From Burkholderiales bacterium (GTDB lineage: Bacteria; Pseudomonadota; Gammaproteobacteria; Burkholderiales; Burkholderiaceae_D), in the NCBI GenBank assembly GCA_016177875.1, contig JACOUL010000020.1, positions 1-64,000 of the forward strand: DNA of 64,000 nucleotides, in the 5' to 3' direction. The notes beneath the pieces were generated by a model. It saw only the letters and a list, made by a program, of their open reading frames with translations, was not told the DNA's origin and did not search any database. Both the position numbers and the translations under genes were made by a program. This document shows, in pieces, positions 34,172 through 43,764 of this stretch; within the stretch, counting starts at the first letter, position 1, and each line of letters starts with the position of its first letter.

Positions 34172-35071
34172 TTAAATCTTCTTTGCCAGTGCCTCTTTAA
34201 GAAACGCCAACATCGTCTGACAACGCGACAAGCGCACTCGCTCCGGCAACCCGACCGCATAAATCTTGGTGCCGAATTGCGTTTCCGGTCGCCAGCTCGG
34301 CAACACCCGCACCAGCTTTCCGGATTCCAATTCGCGTGCGCACACATAATCGGGAAGCAGCCCGACGCCGATGCCGGCCATGACAGCATCCTTCACGGCA
34401 TTCGGATTGTTCACGCGATAGCGGCTGACGATGGGCACGATTTTCTTTTCATTCTTGCGCACCAAATGCCATGCCTGCTGACCGGTTTCGGACCAGTAGC
34501 TCAAGCAAGCGTGATGCATCAAATCGGCCGGCGACTTCGGCGCGCCGAATGTTTTGATGTACTTCGGCGAAGCGCACAATAAGCGTTCGAGACCGGAAAG
34601 CGGGATTGCCACTTGATCGGGCAAAGGCGCAATCGTCATGCGCAATGCAATGTCGATGCGCTCATGCGCCAAGTCCATGAGGCTATCCGAAAGTATCAGC
34701 TCCACTTCTATTTTTGGATAAGCCTGCAAGAACCTAGGAATAAGCTTGGCCAACACCTCCGTTCCCCACGACACCGGCGCCGTCATGCGCACCGGGCCGC
34801 TCGGTTCGCTGCGCAGCGAGGACAAGGCTTCGGTGCCCGCTTCCAGTTCCAGCATGATTTTTCTTGCGGTGTCGAGAAAGATTTCACCCGCCGGCGTGAG
34901 ATGCACGCTGCGCGTGGTGCGCCGGAAAAGCGGATGGCCAAGCCGCGCCTCCAGCTGGCCGATGCGCTTGCTCACCACGCCTTTGGCGATATTCGCCTCC
35001 GTCGCCGCCGCAGTGAAGCCGGCATGCTCGGCAACCAGAATAAACGTGGAAAGCATTTCCGAGGTCAACAT
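34172..35071 (-). CDS. LysR-family transcriptional regulator
   Basis: The 299-residue product has the N-terminal winged helix-turn-helix of LysR regulators (FTAAATEANIAKGVVSKRIGQLEARLG, here given as a region at about 19-45) and the usual periplasmic-binding-like effector domain. It is divergent from the acrylyl-CoA-reductase-like gene across 103 bp, the classic arrangement for a LysR regulator and its target. A 9-bp inverted pair in that spacer is a candidate operator. The effector is unknown. Confidence 0.92.
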   Translation of the reverse strand: MLTSEMLSTFILVAEHAGFTAAATEANIAKGVVSKRIGQLEARLGHPLFRRTTRSVHLTPAGEIFLDTARKIMLELEAGTEALSSLRSEPSGPVRMTAPVSWGTEVLAKLIPRFLQAYPKIEVELILSDSLMDLAHERIDIALRMTIAPLPDQVAIPLSGLERLLCASPKYIKTFGAPKSPADLMHHACLSYWSETGQQAWHLVRKNEKKIVPIVSRYRVNNPNAVKDAVMAGIGVGLLPDYVCARELESGKLVRVLPSWRPETQFGTKIYAVGLPERVRLSRCQTMLAFLKEALAKKI

Positions 35072-35174
35072 GATTGTTCTCGAATCGAGTTCAATATGTT
35101 TTTATATTACACGTTTATTCATCAATTCGAGAATGATAAGGTACAGTCAGTACAACGACATTTGGAGAACACCC
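35072..35174. promoter_or_regulatory. LysR/acuI divergent operator region
   Basis: TTCTCGAAT (35077-35085) and ATTCGAGAA (35125-35133) are perfect inverted 9-bp elements 39 bases apart, at the two ends of the divergent spacer. LysR tetramers commonly bind two such sites. GGAG (35164-35167) is the ribosome binding site for the rightward gene. Confidence 0.55.
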
Positions 35175-36182
35175 ATGACTTCGGCCCATACCTTCAACGC
35201 GATCGTCGTTCGGCAAGACGAGAATAAACAACTCCACAGCAGCATCGAAACATTGACCGTCGACGATCTGCCTAAAGGCGACGTGCTGGTTAAGGTGATG
35301 TATTCCAGCCTCAATTTCAAGGACGCGGCGGCATTAGCCAACCGCTCCATCCTCAGGCAATTTCCGATTATTCCGGGCATCGATTTTGCCGGCGTGGTGG
35401 AACACTCGACCGATGCGCGTTATCAGCCCGGCGATGAAGTCGTGTTAACCGGATGGCAGGTCGGCGAATTGCACTGGGGCGGCTTGTCCCAATACGCGCG
35501 CGTCAATGCCGACTGGCTGGTCAAGAAACCGAAAAAATTTTCCTTGCACGATTGCATGGCGATCGGGACGGCAGGATTAACCGCCATGCTGTGCGTATCG
35601 GCGCTCGAAGAACAAGGCTTGCGCCCCAATGAGAAGGAAGTGCTGGTGACGGGTGCCGTAGGTGGCGTCGGCAGCGTCGCCGTCGCGCTGCTTGCCCGCA
35701 AAGGGTATAAAGTTGCCGCCCTCACAGGCCGGCCTGAAGCGGACGCCTACCTCCATGAATTAGGCGCCACGTCCGTCGTGCCACGCGACGAGTTTTCAAC
35801 GCCCAAGCGCCCCGGCCGCATGACGATGGATAAGGAAACCTTCTCGGGAGCGATCGATGTTGTCGGCGGTGCAGTGTTGTCGGCGGTGTTGCCGCGGATT
35901 GCCTATGGCGGTTCGGTTGCCGTCTGCGGCTTGGCCGGCGGCGCCGATCTGGACACGACCGTCTTCCCTTTCATCCTGCGCGGCATACGCATGATAGGCA
36001 TCGACTCCGTGCGTGCCCCTACCGAGCGGCGTCTTCAGGCGTGGAACGCTCTGGCCGAGCTCGTTACCGCAGACGATTTGAAAAAAATGTATACCGACAT
36101 CACCCTCGATCAAGTGTTCGATACTTGCCCGCTTCTCTTGGCTGGAAAAGTGCAAGGCCGCTGCGTCGTTCGTCTTTGGTAG
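35175..36182 (+). CDS. acuI: Acrylyl-CoA reductase-like (AcuI/YhdH) quinone oxidoreductase
   Basis: The 335-residue product is a zinc-free medium-chain dehydrogenase. It has the substrate-domain segment SSLNFKDAAAL, the nucleotide-binding VTGAVGGVGSVAVALLARKGY, and the late GGSVAVCGLAGG segment, all typical of YhdH/AcuI. AcuI reduces acrylyl-CoA to propionyl-CoA with NADPH. The longer open frame extends back to 34746, but ATG 35175 with GGAG eight bases before it fits the family. Regulation by the divergent LysR gene is likely. Confidence 0.85.
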   Translation: MTSAHTFNAIVVRQDENKQLHSSIETLTVDDLPKGDVLVKVMYSSLNFKDAAALANRSILRQFPIIPGIDFAGVVEHSTDARYQPGDEVVLTGWQVGELHWGGLSQYARVNADWLVKKPKKFSLHDCMAIGTAGLTAMLCVSALEEQGLRPNEKEVLVTGAVGGVGSVAVALLARKGYKVAALTGRPEADAYLHELGATSVVPRDEFSTPKRPGRMTMDKETFSGAIDVVGGAVLSAVLPRIAYGGSVAVCGLAGGADLDTTVFPFILRGIRMIGIDSVRAPTERRLQAWNALAELVTADDLKKMYTDITLDQVFDTCPLLLAGKVQGRCVVRLW

Positions 36183-36259
36183 CGGATGTCCCTCGCGATG
36201 TCGCGCAGTTTGTCCTAAACAGCCGGCAATTGAAGCGATCGCCCGCTTTTACTCACTTC

Positions 36260-36736
36260 TTAAGTGGGCGCCTCATAAGTCTCGGCAAGCGCATAAAGCA
36301 CCTGAAGCTCTGCCGCCAACTCCGGCTGCGCCTCCAGCACATCGATCTGATACCGAACCAGGTGAAATTCACCTTCAGTCCTGATTTTTCCGCGTGCGAG
36401 AATTTTCTGTAGACGTTCGGCTTCTATCTGCAGGAAGCCTGGATACTCAGAAGAAATCGCGTCGTGCCACGCCTTTGCCACTGCCCACCGCCACTGCGCC
36501 TCCACTGCGCCGACCAAGGCTGGCATTTCCTTCAAGCCTTGCTCCAAACCTGAAGCGATTTGAGAAGAAGTCACTTGCGGCTGCTTCGATTTAGTATGCT
36601 CGACGAAACGAGGCACGCCCGCCGCCACGCGATATAGCTCTTGCGCTTTCGGATCGGGGATGGCTGCGATTCCTTGCGCAAAGCGCTCGTACGCAGCGAG
36701 TATTTTTTGCGCTTTAGTTTTTACGGCATGCTCCAA
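36260..36736 (-). CDS. Hypothetical protein, start uncertain
   Basis: A 158-residue, mostly helical frame without a family I recognise. Its first codon is TTG and an in-frame TGA lies two codons upstream, with no good ribosome binding site. A different frame across 36737-36850 encodes TETTLSGLALAKTY..., which looks protein-like, so the real gene may be frameshifted or N-terminally damaged. It converges with acuI. Confidence 0.5.
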   Translation of the reverse strand: MEHAVKTKAQKILAAYERFAQGIAAIPDPKAQELYRVAAGVPRFVEHTKSKQPQVTSSQIASGLEQGLKEMPALVGAVEAQWRWAVAKAWHDAISSEYPGFLQIEAERLQKILARGKIRTEGEFHLVRYQIDVLEAQPELAAELQVLYALAETYEAPT

Positions 36737-36852
36737 GAGTCAATTGCTTATACATCCGCATTGCATCCTTCCGCTGCGATGTCGACGCACAATACGTCTT
36801 CGCGAGCGCCAGTCCGGAAAGCGTTGTCTCGGTCTGATTGGGATGTTGAGAT

Positions 36853-37443
36853 TTAGCGCCTTGAAAAAACATCGATATCGTTGGTTACGAAATGGTTGAT
36901 GAGCGCGTCCATTCCTTCGGACTGACGCATTTGGTACTCGGCTTCGGTGATCGGAAATATCTGCAACAGCTTGACCAAATCGACCGAAGTCCTGATTTCA
37001 TTCCAGCCCGGATCGCCCAAAGAAGGATGAAACAAAATGCCTGTGCATGAGGGGAACGCGGGTATCGTCGGACATGGAATGGTATGGAAGTAATCGAAGT
37101 AGGTATTGAGCGCAAACGGCGTAGCCGCAACGTTCGCCATGAACTTCACCGCCTCATTCAAATCGGCTTCTTCCAGCTGCCCCCTCACCCCAAATTGAAG
37201 TTCCGCGCGAATTTCGCTTTCAGGCATTTTGTCGACGCACATCCCGATCGTGCTAAACGTCGTCACATCGACATCGGGCGTAGGTAACCAGACGAATATA
37301 TCGATTGGATTGGGAACCTTGCTTTGGGAATCATTTCCATCAAATCGAACCGAAAAGCTGGGCTCGCCGAAATTACGCAGGTATTCCGCATAAACTTCCT
37401 GAACGATTGGTGCAGCTTTTTCCATATGAGTTTTATCGATCAA
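36853..37443 (-). CDS. SUFU-like (suppressor of fused) domain protein
   Basis: The 196-residue product ends with FPITEAEYQMRQSEG, then DALINHF and DVFSRR, closely matching the C-terminal pattern of bacterial SUFU-domain proteins. These are often immunity proteins against polymorphic toxins. An IFVWLPTPDVDVTTFSTIG segment fits the central sheet. No toxin gene is adjacent, so it may be an orphan immunity gene or have another role. Confidence 0.65.
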   Translation of the reverse strand: MIDKTHMEKAAPIVQEVYAEYLRNFGEPSFSVRFDGNDSQSKVPNPIDIFVWLPTPDVDVTTFSTIGMCVDKMPESEIRAELQFGVRGQLEEADLNEAVKFMANVAATPFALNTYFDYFHTIPCPTIPAFPSCTGILFHPSLGDPGWNEIRTSVDLVKLLQIFPITEAEYQMRQSEGMDALINHFVTNDIDVFSRR

Positions 37444-37529
37444 GTTGACTGACGGTTGAATCCGGCCTCGGCGCGACGCGCTTATCCAACTGTCCGATTA
37501 GACATGGGTGCCGGCAATTTCTGCATTGC

Positions 37530-37808
37530 TCACTTGTCATTGTTGGATAACCCCATCACCACAACAATACCGAATGCTCCCACCGAGACGGTTCGGTCAT
37601 CGACAGTCGTGTACGAAAGCACGCCCAGGGAATGATATGTGGATACGAATGCCGCGAGTGCGCCGATACCGAGTACGCCGGCAATTGGACTGCGCTCTGC
37701 AATTACTTCCTTGATCCGAACCCGATGCCGCTCGGGAGAGGGATTAAGCAGGAAGGCTGCAACCATGATAATGGCGACAACGACGATGAGCTTGAGAGGT
37801 TTGGACAT
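37530..37808 (-). CDS. Small membrane-anchored protein (DUF4359-like)
   Basis: A 92-residue protein with an N-terminal hydrophobic segment (LKLIVVVAIIMVAAFLL) directly followed by NPSPERH, the pattern of small DUF4359-type proteins, and a second hydrophobic stretch near the C-terminus. It is probably anchored in the inner membrane facing the periplasm. Function is unknown and the family label is tentative. Confidence 0.55.
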   Translation of the reverse strand: MSKPLKLIVVVAIIMVAAFLLNPSPERHRVRIKEVIAERSPIAGVLGIGALAAFVSTYHSLGVLSYTTVDDRTVSVGAFGIVVVMGLSNNDK

Positions 37809-37875
37809 GATGGGGAATTTTCCGGATCACTTACGCAAGGAACAGAATGCTGCGCATTGAGAACGCCGCCCTGCC

Positions 37876-38565
37876 TTACTTTTCGGTTTTAGACGCTACT
37901 TTCGTCGGCGACCAGTCTTCCGCTTGCGCCTTACATTTTTCCAGAGATTCTTTTTCCATCGTGCGATTCATGCGCGCGATTTCGCGGCCTAGGATGGTAA
38001 GAAGAACATGATTTTGTTCGCCCACATATTTATTCGCGCGAAAATACCAGACACAGCTCAGCTGCGTATCGCGTTCCGTGACGTTGCCTTCACCATACAT
38101 GACGCCGAGCTTGAACATCGCTTCCGGCGATCCTAATTCGGCTGCTTTAGCGTAGAGATCTAACGCCTTCTTACTGTCCTTTTCGACACCCGATCCGGTT
38201 TCGTAAAGATAAGCCAGCGTGTGCGTGGCGAACGGCTGGTTCTGTGCGGCAGCCTTTTCATACCAGGGAAATGCTTCCTCGAACTTCCTTTCGCTCAAAT
38301 AGGAAGTGGCGATGATCGTCTGCGATTCGGCGTCGCCTTGCTCGGCAGCAGAGCGATACCATTTGAGCGCTTCATTTGGATCGCGCGGCGCCCCCTTGCC
38401 GGACCGATAAGCGCCGGCAATGCGAACTTGAGCTTGCACATCGCCCGCTTGCGCCTTGGATAATACATCTTGCATTTCCGGCGTCAGTTTGGCATCTGCG
38501 TAGGCGGTGCCTAGAGAGAATAGCAGCAGTGCGAAAGATACAAATGAAAAGCGGAAGCGCGTCAT
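37876..38565 (-). CDS. Sel1-repeat (TPR-like) protein, exported
   Basis: The 229-residue product has an N-terminal signal peptide (hydrophobic core about 7-20, then TAYADA). Sel1-type repeats of about 36 residues follow, for example AGDVQAQVRIAGAYRSGKG and AAELGSPEAMFKLGVMYGEG. Sel1 repeats form helical scaffolds for protein-protein contacts in the periplasm or membrane. Its partner is not evident from neighbours. Confidence 0.82.
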   Translation of the reverse strand: MTRFRFSFVSFALLLFSLGTAYADAKLTPEMQDVLSKAQAGDVQAQVRIAGAYRSGKGAPRDPNEALKWYRSAAEQGDAESQTIIATSYLSERKFEEAFPWYEKAAAQNQPFATHTLAYLYETGSGVEKDSKKALDLYAKAAELGSPEAMFKLGVMYGEGNVTERDTQLSCVWYFRANKYVGEQNHVLLTILGREIARMNRTMEKESLEKCKAQAEDWSPTKVASKTEK

Positions 38566-38842
38566 CAGTTCTCCCTAGCGTTGTGAGGTTTTGCCTGTCT
38601 CCGAATAATGAATATTACCAAAACCGGGCATTTTCGTAAGGGGGCTGAATGGCCGCTTTCTATAGTTCAACTTATTCGACTCAACCCATTTCGGCCGCCG
38701 ATGCCGGCTGCATTCCGCCCCATCTTGTCAGCCGGCGAATCGCCAATCCGGCTTCATCATGGCATTACCTCTTTGCATTATGATTAGAGGCTGATCTTGT
38801 GGAATAGCGCGTTTTTGACTGCATAAATTTTAAGGAAGGCAT

Positions 38843-39268
38843 ATGCCGATCTGGAAAAGAAATTTCAGCTTGGAAGAGCTGCAAAAGTGGAGCGCAAACA
38901 CGGCGGCGGAATCGCTTGCCATTGAGTTCACTGCGATAGGCGACGATACGCTCACCGCGCGTATGCCGGTCGATGCGCGCACGGTGCAACCGCTGGGTGT
39001 GCTTCATGGCGGCGCATCGGTGCTGCTCGCCGAAACCGTGGGCAGCTGCGCCGCCAATCTTTGCGTGGAAGGGATGGCCTACTGCGTCGGTTTGGATATC
39101 AATGCCAATCATTTGCGCCCGGTGCGCGACGGCTGGGTGACGGCGACCGCCAAGCCATTTCATATCGGCCGTACGACGCATGTATGGGAAATACAAATAG
39201 TCAACGATGCGGGCGACTTGGTTTGCATCTCGCGCATAACCATGGCAGTGGTCGACCGCAAGCAGTGA
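38843..39268 (+). CDS. Hotdog-fold acyl-CoA thioesterase (YdiI/PaaI-like)
   Basis: The 141-residue product has the hotdog thioesterase core LGVLHGGASVLLAETVGS, with the catalytic Glu in LAETVGS. The strand VGLDINANHLRPV is typical of YdiI/MenI- and EntH-like enzymes that hydrolyse aryl- or acyl-CoA thioesters. The substrate cannot be read from sequence. AAGGAAG lies a few bases upstream of the ATG. It stands alone, convergent with the c-di-GMP enzyme gene. Confidence 0.85.
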   Translation: MPIWKRNFSLEELQKWSANTAAESLAIEFTAIGDDTLTARMPVDARTVQPLGVLHGGASVLLAETVGSCAANLCVEGMAYCVGLDINANHLRPVRDGWVTATAKPFHIGRTTHVWEIQIVNDAGDLVCISRITMAVVDRKQ

Positions 39269-39302
39269 TTTTCAACCGCCATGCGGGCCGGCGATTCCGC
39301 TA

Positions 39303-42300
39303 TTACAGCTTGAAGTTGCGCATAAATACAGAAAATTCTACCGCGGGCAGCGGCTTGCTCAGCCAATAGCCCTGTATCTCGTCACAGCCCAAGGTGCGCA
39401 GGAACTCCAACTGCTGCTCCGATTCGACGCCCTCCGCAATCACGTCCAGATTCAGGCATCTCGCCAGGTTGATGATGGCGGCAGTGATTGCCGCATCGTC
39501 GGCGTCGACACTGATGTCGCGCACGAAGGATTGATCGATTTTGAGTTTATCGATCGGCAAACGCTTCAAATAGGAGAGCGAACAATATCCCGTTCCGAAA
39601 TCATCGATCGAAAGACTCACGCCGAGCTTCTTTAACGTCTGCAAGGTGGAAATGACGGATTGCACATCGCGCATGACGATGCTTTCAGTCAATTCGAGCT
39701 CCAGATACTGCGGCTCCAACCCGGACACCTCCAATGCCGCTTCGACTTGATCCAGGAAATCCGGCAGAATGAACTGAGGCGCCGAAATATTGACGGCAAT
39801 CGGCACCGCCGGACCGCCTTCCAATTGAAGGCGGCGATTGACCATGCAAGCCTCGTTCAGCACCCACCTGCCGATTTCGGCGATAAGCCCGCGATCTTCG
39901 GCAATCGGAATGAATTCACAGGGCGGCACCAGCCCTCTTTCCGGATGCTGCCAACGCACCAGCGCTTCCACGCCCACCAAGCGATTGTCCCGCAAGCGCA
40001 TTTGAGGCTGGAAATGCAGCACCAGTTGACTCCTCTGCACCGCATAACGAAGGGCGCTTTCCATCGCCAGCAGCTGCGCCGAATGCCGGCTCATGGCTTC
40101 GGTGTAAAACTGAAAATTGTTACGGCCGCTCTGTTTGGCGTGATACATCGCGGCATCTGCATGCTTGGTCAGGCTATCCATATCGTCCGCATCTTGCGGC
40201 AACACGCTGATGCCGACACTGATGGTCACCGTCAATTCCTTGCCATTCAATTCGTAAGGCGCGGACATCGCCTCGATCAGCTTGGCCGCCACTGCGGCAG
40301 CATCGTCGGGCATATGCAAGTTAGGCAGCACGATGATGAATTCATCGCCGCCCTGACGCGCTACCGTATCGCCTTCGCGCACGTGCGCCTTCAGGCGTTG
40401 CGAAGCGAGCTTCAGCAATTCATCGCCCCAATGATGGCCTAGCGTATCGTTGATGGTCTTGAAGTGATCGAGATCGAGGAACATGACCGCCATGCAATTG
40501 CCGGCGCGACGGGTCGACGTGATCGCCTGTTCCAAACGGTCTTGCAGCAGTATCCGATTGGGCAAATGCGTCAGCGCATCGAAGTGCGCAAGCTGTTCGA
40601 TGCGCGCCTCGGATAATTTGCGCGCGGAGATGTCGGTGAAAATGCCGACGTAATGCGTCACGTGCCCTTGCTCGTCCAATACGTGATTGATGGTCAGCCA
40701 CTCGGGATATACGGCGCCGTTCTTGCGCCTGTTCCACACTTCGCCCTGCCAAAAGCCTCCTGCTCGCAACGCCGTCCACATCTCTTGATAAAACTCGGCA
40801 TCGTGCCGCCCCGAGGCCAGCAGATGCGGCGTTTTGCCCAGAGCTTCTTCGATGGCGTAACCTGTCACGCGCGAGAAGGCTGCGTTGACCATGACGATAC
40901 GCTGGCCGCCATCCGTGATCATGATGCCTTCGCTACTGCTTTCCAGCACCTTGGCCGCCAGACGCAGCTGCTCCGTGCGCCTTCTTCGCTCGGTAACGTT
41001 GGCGCGCACGCCGATAATGCGCACGGGCTTTCCCTGGGAATCGCTCTCGATCGCCCTGGCACGCGCCAATATCCAGACATAAGAGCCGTCCTTACATTTG
41101 AGACGGAATTCCGACTCAAATCCGATCGCCGGATTTTCCTGGAAATGATCGAACGCGGCACGGCCGGCGGCACGGTCGTCGGGATGCATGTTGTCCAGCC
41201 ATTGCTCGTAAGTGAGCGCGCGCGGCATTTCCTCGGGCATGAATCCGAGCATGCCGGCTGCGCGAGGCGAATAAAAAATCTGGCCGGTCGCCAAATTCCA
41301 GTCCACTAAACCGTCGCCGCCGCTTTCGAGCGCGAACTGCCAGCGCCGCTCGCTTTCCCGTAATGCCGAGGTCATCGCGGTCGCGAGCCCGGCCGCCCTT
41401 TCCTTGAGGGCAAGCTGCGTCAGGAATACAAGAAACAGCAAGCTGCTGATCGCCAGTCCGCCGAATAATTCGAATGCAAGCGCGCGCTGTTCACTACGAT
41501 AATGCCGGTTCTTCTCGGGAAAATAACTATATGCTAGGCGCCATTTTTGCCCATGCAACTGCATAGTTTCTATCCTCTGAAATTGGGACGCGCGATCTGC
41601 ATCGGGCAAACCGGGGATATTATCGAATACGAGCGCGCCGGCCTTCGGACGCTGGTCGTCGTACATTTGGATCCGTATATTCGGCTCAAGATCGCTCAAT
41701 GCCGCGTGCATGAAGTCGCCTAGGCGAAACGCGCCTCCCACATACCCCTTCAATTCCGGCACGCCAGCGACGGGAAGCCCTTCGGCCCCGGCGAATACCG
41801 GCATGTACATAAGCACGCCGGGTTGCGAAACCTTCGTTTCTTCGGTGATCAATTCCAGGCTCTTCGTCATGCTGGGCTGCCCGGTATTGCGCGCACGCGC
41901 CATCGCCTCCCGCCGCGCCGCTTCGCTTGACATGTCAAAGCCAAGCGCGCGCAGATTTCTTTCGGAAAGCGGCTCGATAAACGTCACCGGGGTCACCTCA
42001 TGATTGCCGCCGGAAGGAAAGACGCGGTAGCCCGAAAATCCGGTTGCGCGCATTTGCATGGCATGCCGGTCGAGATCGTCCGCCCCGAGTCGGGGTGCCC
42101 AAAAAATCGCCTGCACTCCCGGATGGTTTTTTTCGATGTTCAATGCGTCTACGAATTGATGCCAATCCCGCTGCGTGAAGTTTGTCTTGACGGTTGCCAG
42201 CGCCGCGCCCGCGCGTAAGGCCACCTCGATCGCTGCCATGCGTTTTTCGATTGCATGATTGGCTTCGGCGACGCCGCGCCGGAAATCGAACTCGACCGTC

Positions 42301-42464
42301 TCGGCCATATGCAGATTCAACTGGCTCCAAACCAATATCGAGACAACCAATCCGAGGCCGAGCACCATCCACGCCCATAATGCGCGGCGGCCGAACAGGA
42401 ACTTGGGTTCCCAAAACCCACGAGGTATGAAAAGGGACGCGCGTTTTAGCTGAAGGGGAGACAT
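39303..42464 (-). CDS. CHASE-PAS-GGDEF-EAL cyclic-di-GMP enzyme
   Basis: A membrane sensor of about 1053 residues. Transmembrane segments (near 30-50 and about 335-355) flank a periplasmic CHASE domain. Two PAS domains follow (second with MITDGGQRIVMVNAAFSRVTGY), then GGDEF and EAL. The GGDEF site is RQGGDEF with an inhibitory RxxD (R-E-G-D) five residues before it. The EAL site is EALVRWQHP, with later catalytic segments such as SIDDFGTGYCSL. Both synthesis and breakdown of cyclic di-GMP are therefore possible. ATG 42464 is preferred to the upstream TTG 42494. It is divergent from a GAF/MshEN-type gene that may bind the same messenger. Confidence 0.92.
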   Translation of the reverse strand: MSPLQLKRASLFIPRGFWEPKFLFGRRALWAWMVLGLGLVVSILVWSQLNLHMAETVEFDFRRGVAEANHAIEKRMAAIEVALRAGAALATVKTNFTQRDWHQFVDALNIEKNHPGVQAIFWAPRLGADDLDRHAMQMRATGFSGYRVFPSGGNHEVTPVTFIEPLSERNLRALGFDMSSEAARREAMARARNTGQPSMTKSLELITEETKVSQPGVLMYMPVFAGAEGLPVAGVPELKGYVGGAFRLGDFMHAALSDLEPNIRIQMYDDQRPKAGALVFDNIPGLPDADRASQFQRIETMQLHGQKWRLAYSYFPEKNRHYRSEQRALAFELFGGLAISSLLFLVFLTQLALKERAAGLATAMTSALRESERRWQFALESGGDGLVDWNLATGQIFYSPRAAGMLGFMPEEMPRALTYEQWLDNMHPDDRAAGRAAFDHFQENPAIGFESEFRLKCKDGSYVWILARARAIESDSQGKPVRIIGVRANVTERRRRTEQLRLAAKVLESSSEGIMITDGGQRIVMVNAAFSRVTGYAIEEALGKTPHLLASGRHDAEFYQEMWTALRAGGFWQGEVWNRRKNGAVYPEWLTINHVLDEQGHVTHYVGIFTDISARKLSEARIEQLAHFDALTHLPNRILLQDRLEQAITSTRRAGNCMAVMFLDLDHFKTINDTLGHHWGDELLKLASQRLKAHVREGDTVARQGGDEFIIVLPNLHMPDDAAAVAAKLIEAMSAPYELNGKELTVTISVGISVLPQDADDMDSLTKHADAAMYHAKQSGRNNFQFYTEAMSRHSAQLLAMESALRYAVQRSQLVLHFQPQMRLRDNRLVGVEALVRWQHPERGLVPPCEFIPIAEDRGLIAEIGRWVLNEACMVNRRLQLEGGPAVPIAVNISAPQFILPDFLDQVEAALEVSGLEPQYLELELTESIVMRDVQSVISTLQTLKKLGVSLSIDDFGTGYCSLSYLKRLPIDKLKIDQSFVRDISVDADDAAITAAIINLARCLNLDVIAEGVESEQQLEFLRTLGCDEIQGYWLSKPLPAVEFSVFMRNFKL

Positions 42465-42736
42465 CGGCCGGACAAATGAAATAAAGGAACCCAAGCAATA
42501 TCATTCGAATTTTCGTCTTGATTGCGATAGATCAATTCTTTCCAGATCGCAAAGACAACTTATCACCGACACACGCCATGTGGGTGAACCGGCACCATTC
42601 GGCAAGAAAAGTAGGCAATTTATTCATAACTCGCTTTTATGCCACATCCGGCTATGGATCGATTTTCAAACGCGCTCGGCCTATGCTAAAGTGCAACGAC
42701 AATAACAATGCCAACATCTTGCGGGAGGTCGGAGAC

Positions 42737-43762
42737 ATGTTTGGGTTTTTTAAGAAAAAAGAAGAACAAGCGCCCGTCGATTTCCATAACACTGAATTGC
42801 GCCTGGAATTTTCCCAGCGCTTGCAAGCGGTGACCAACAAAATTCATGCCGCCGACAATTTGGACGAGCTGATGCTCGATATGTCGGAAGACATCTGCGG
42901 CCTGTTTAATTGCGACCGTCTAACCCTGTACGCGGTCAGCGGCGACAAGAAATGCATTTTCTCCAAGGTCAAGACCGGTTTGAACATCAGCAAAGAGCTG
43001 ATGCTGCCGATCGACGAGACCAGCGTTGCCGGTTACGTCGCACTGTCCGAGCGGACCATACGCATTCGCGACGTCTATGACGAAAAAGAACTGAAATCGA
43101 TTTCCCATGAGCTGCAGTTCCGCAAAGAAGTAGATAGCCTCACCGGCTACCGCACCAAGCAAATGCTGACCGCTCCCATTATCAATCCGAGCAGTCAGAC
43201 TGTGATGGGCGTACTGCAACTGCTGAATAATCGCAACGGCGAAGGCTTTGACGATATTGCCGAAGAGGGCTTGCAAGAACTATGTAAGACCATTGGCGTT
43301 GCGTTTGTCCAGCGTCTGAAGGCAGCGGCAAGGATGCGGTCCAAGTATGAACCCTTATTGATGGAGTCGATCATTTCGACCGCCGAACTGGATCTTGCCA
43401 TCAACTGGGCACGCCGTAAAAATGTCGATGTCGAAGAAGCCTTGGTCAGCGAATTCCAAGTCAAGCCGGAAGCCATCGGCAAAGCTTTGGCCAAGTCCTA
43501 TAATCTGCCTTATGAGCCCTTCATTGCAGGCCGCCAAAAGCCTGCGGAAGCAATCAGAAAAGTCGACCGCAAATTTGTCGAACGCTACCAAAGCATTCCG
43601 ATTGAAGAAAAAGGCCACGATATCGTCTTGATGACCACCGACCCGGAGATGGGGAATCGCATTCGCATGATTCGCGAAACCTTCCCCTATAACAATCTGT
43701 ATTATCGCGTCACGACGCAACGCGAATTTCGGCAGACGGTGGATCAATTTTTCCCTGCCTGA
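42737..43762 (+). CDS. GAF-domain protein with MshEN/GspE N-terminal-like domain
   Basis: The product is 341 residues from ATG 42737, chosen because GGAGG (42724-42728) lies eight bases upstream; the open frame extends further back without support. Residues 20-190 form a GAF sensor domain (CDRLTLYAVSG, TSVAGYVALS, MGVLQLLNNRNG). Residues 210-341 resemble the GspE/MshE N-terminal domain (VEEALVSEF, LAKSYNLPYEPF), some members of which bind cyclic di-GMP. Divergence from the GGDEF-EAL gene supports a signalling link, but no diagnostic binding motif is clear. Confidence 0.78.
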   Translation: MFGFFKKKEEQAPVDFHNTELRLEFSQRLQAVTNKIHAADNLDELMLDMSEDICGLFNCDRLTLYAVSGDKKCIFSKVKTGLNISKELMLPIDETSVAGYVALSERTIRIRDVYDEKELKSISHELQFRKEVDSLTGYRTKQMLTAPIINPSSQTVMGVLQLLNNRNGEGFDDIAEEGLQELCKTIGVAFVQRLKAAARMRSKYEPLLMESIISTAELDLAINWARRKNVDVEEALVSEFQVKPEAIGKALAKSYNLPYEPFIAGRQKPAEAIRKVDRKFVERYQSIPIEEKGHDIVLMTTDPEMGNRIRMIRETFPYNNLYYRVTTQREFRQTVDQFFPA

Positions 43763-43764
43763 CT

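Noticed and set aside
34746-35174. Long upstream extension of the acuI frame
   Set aside because: It overlaps the divergent lysR gene and the operator region; ATG 35175 has the ribosome binding site and family length.
36239-36270. Terminator between acuI and the convergent hypothetical gene
   Set aside because: A stem is possible (CGCCCGCTT with AAGTGGGCG, one wobble pair), but there is no T-tract on either strand and one arm is inside the coding frame.
42518-42736. Upstream extension of the GAF/MshEN gene
   Set aside because: No conserved residues; a good ribosome binding site precedes ATG 42737.
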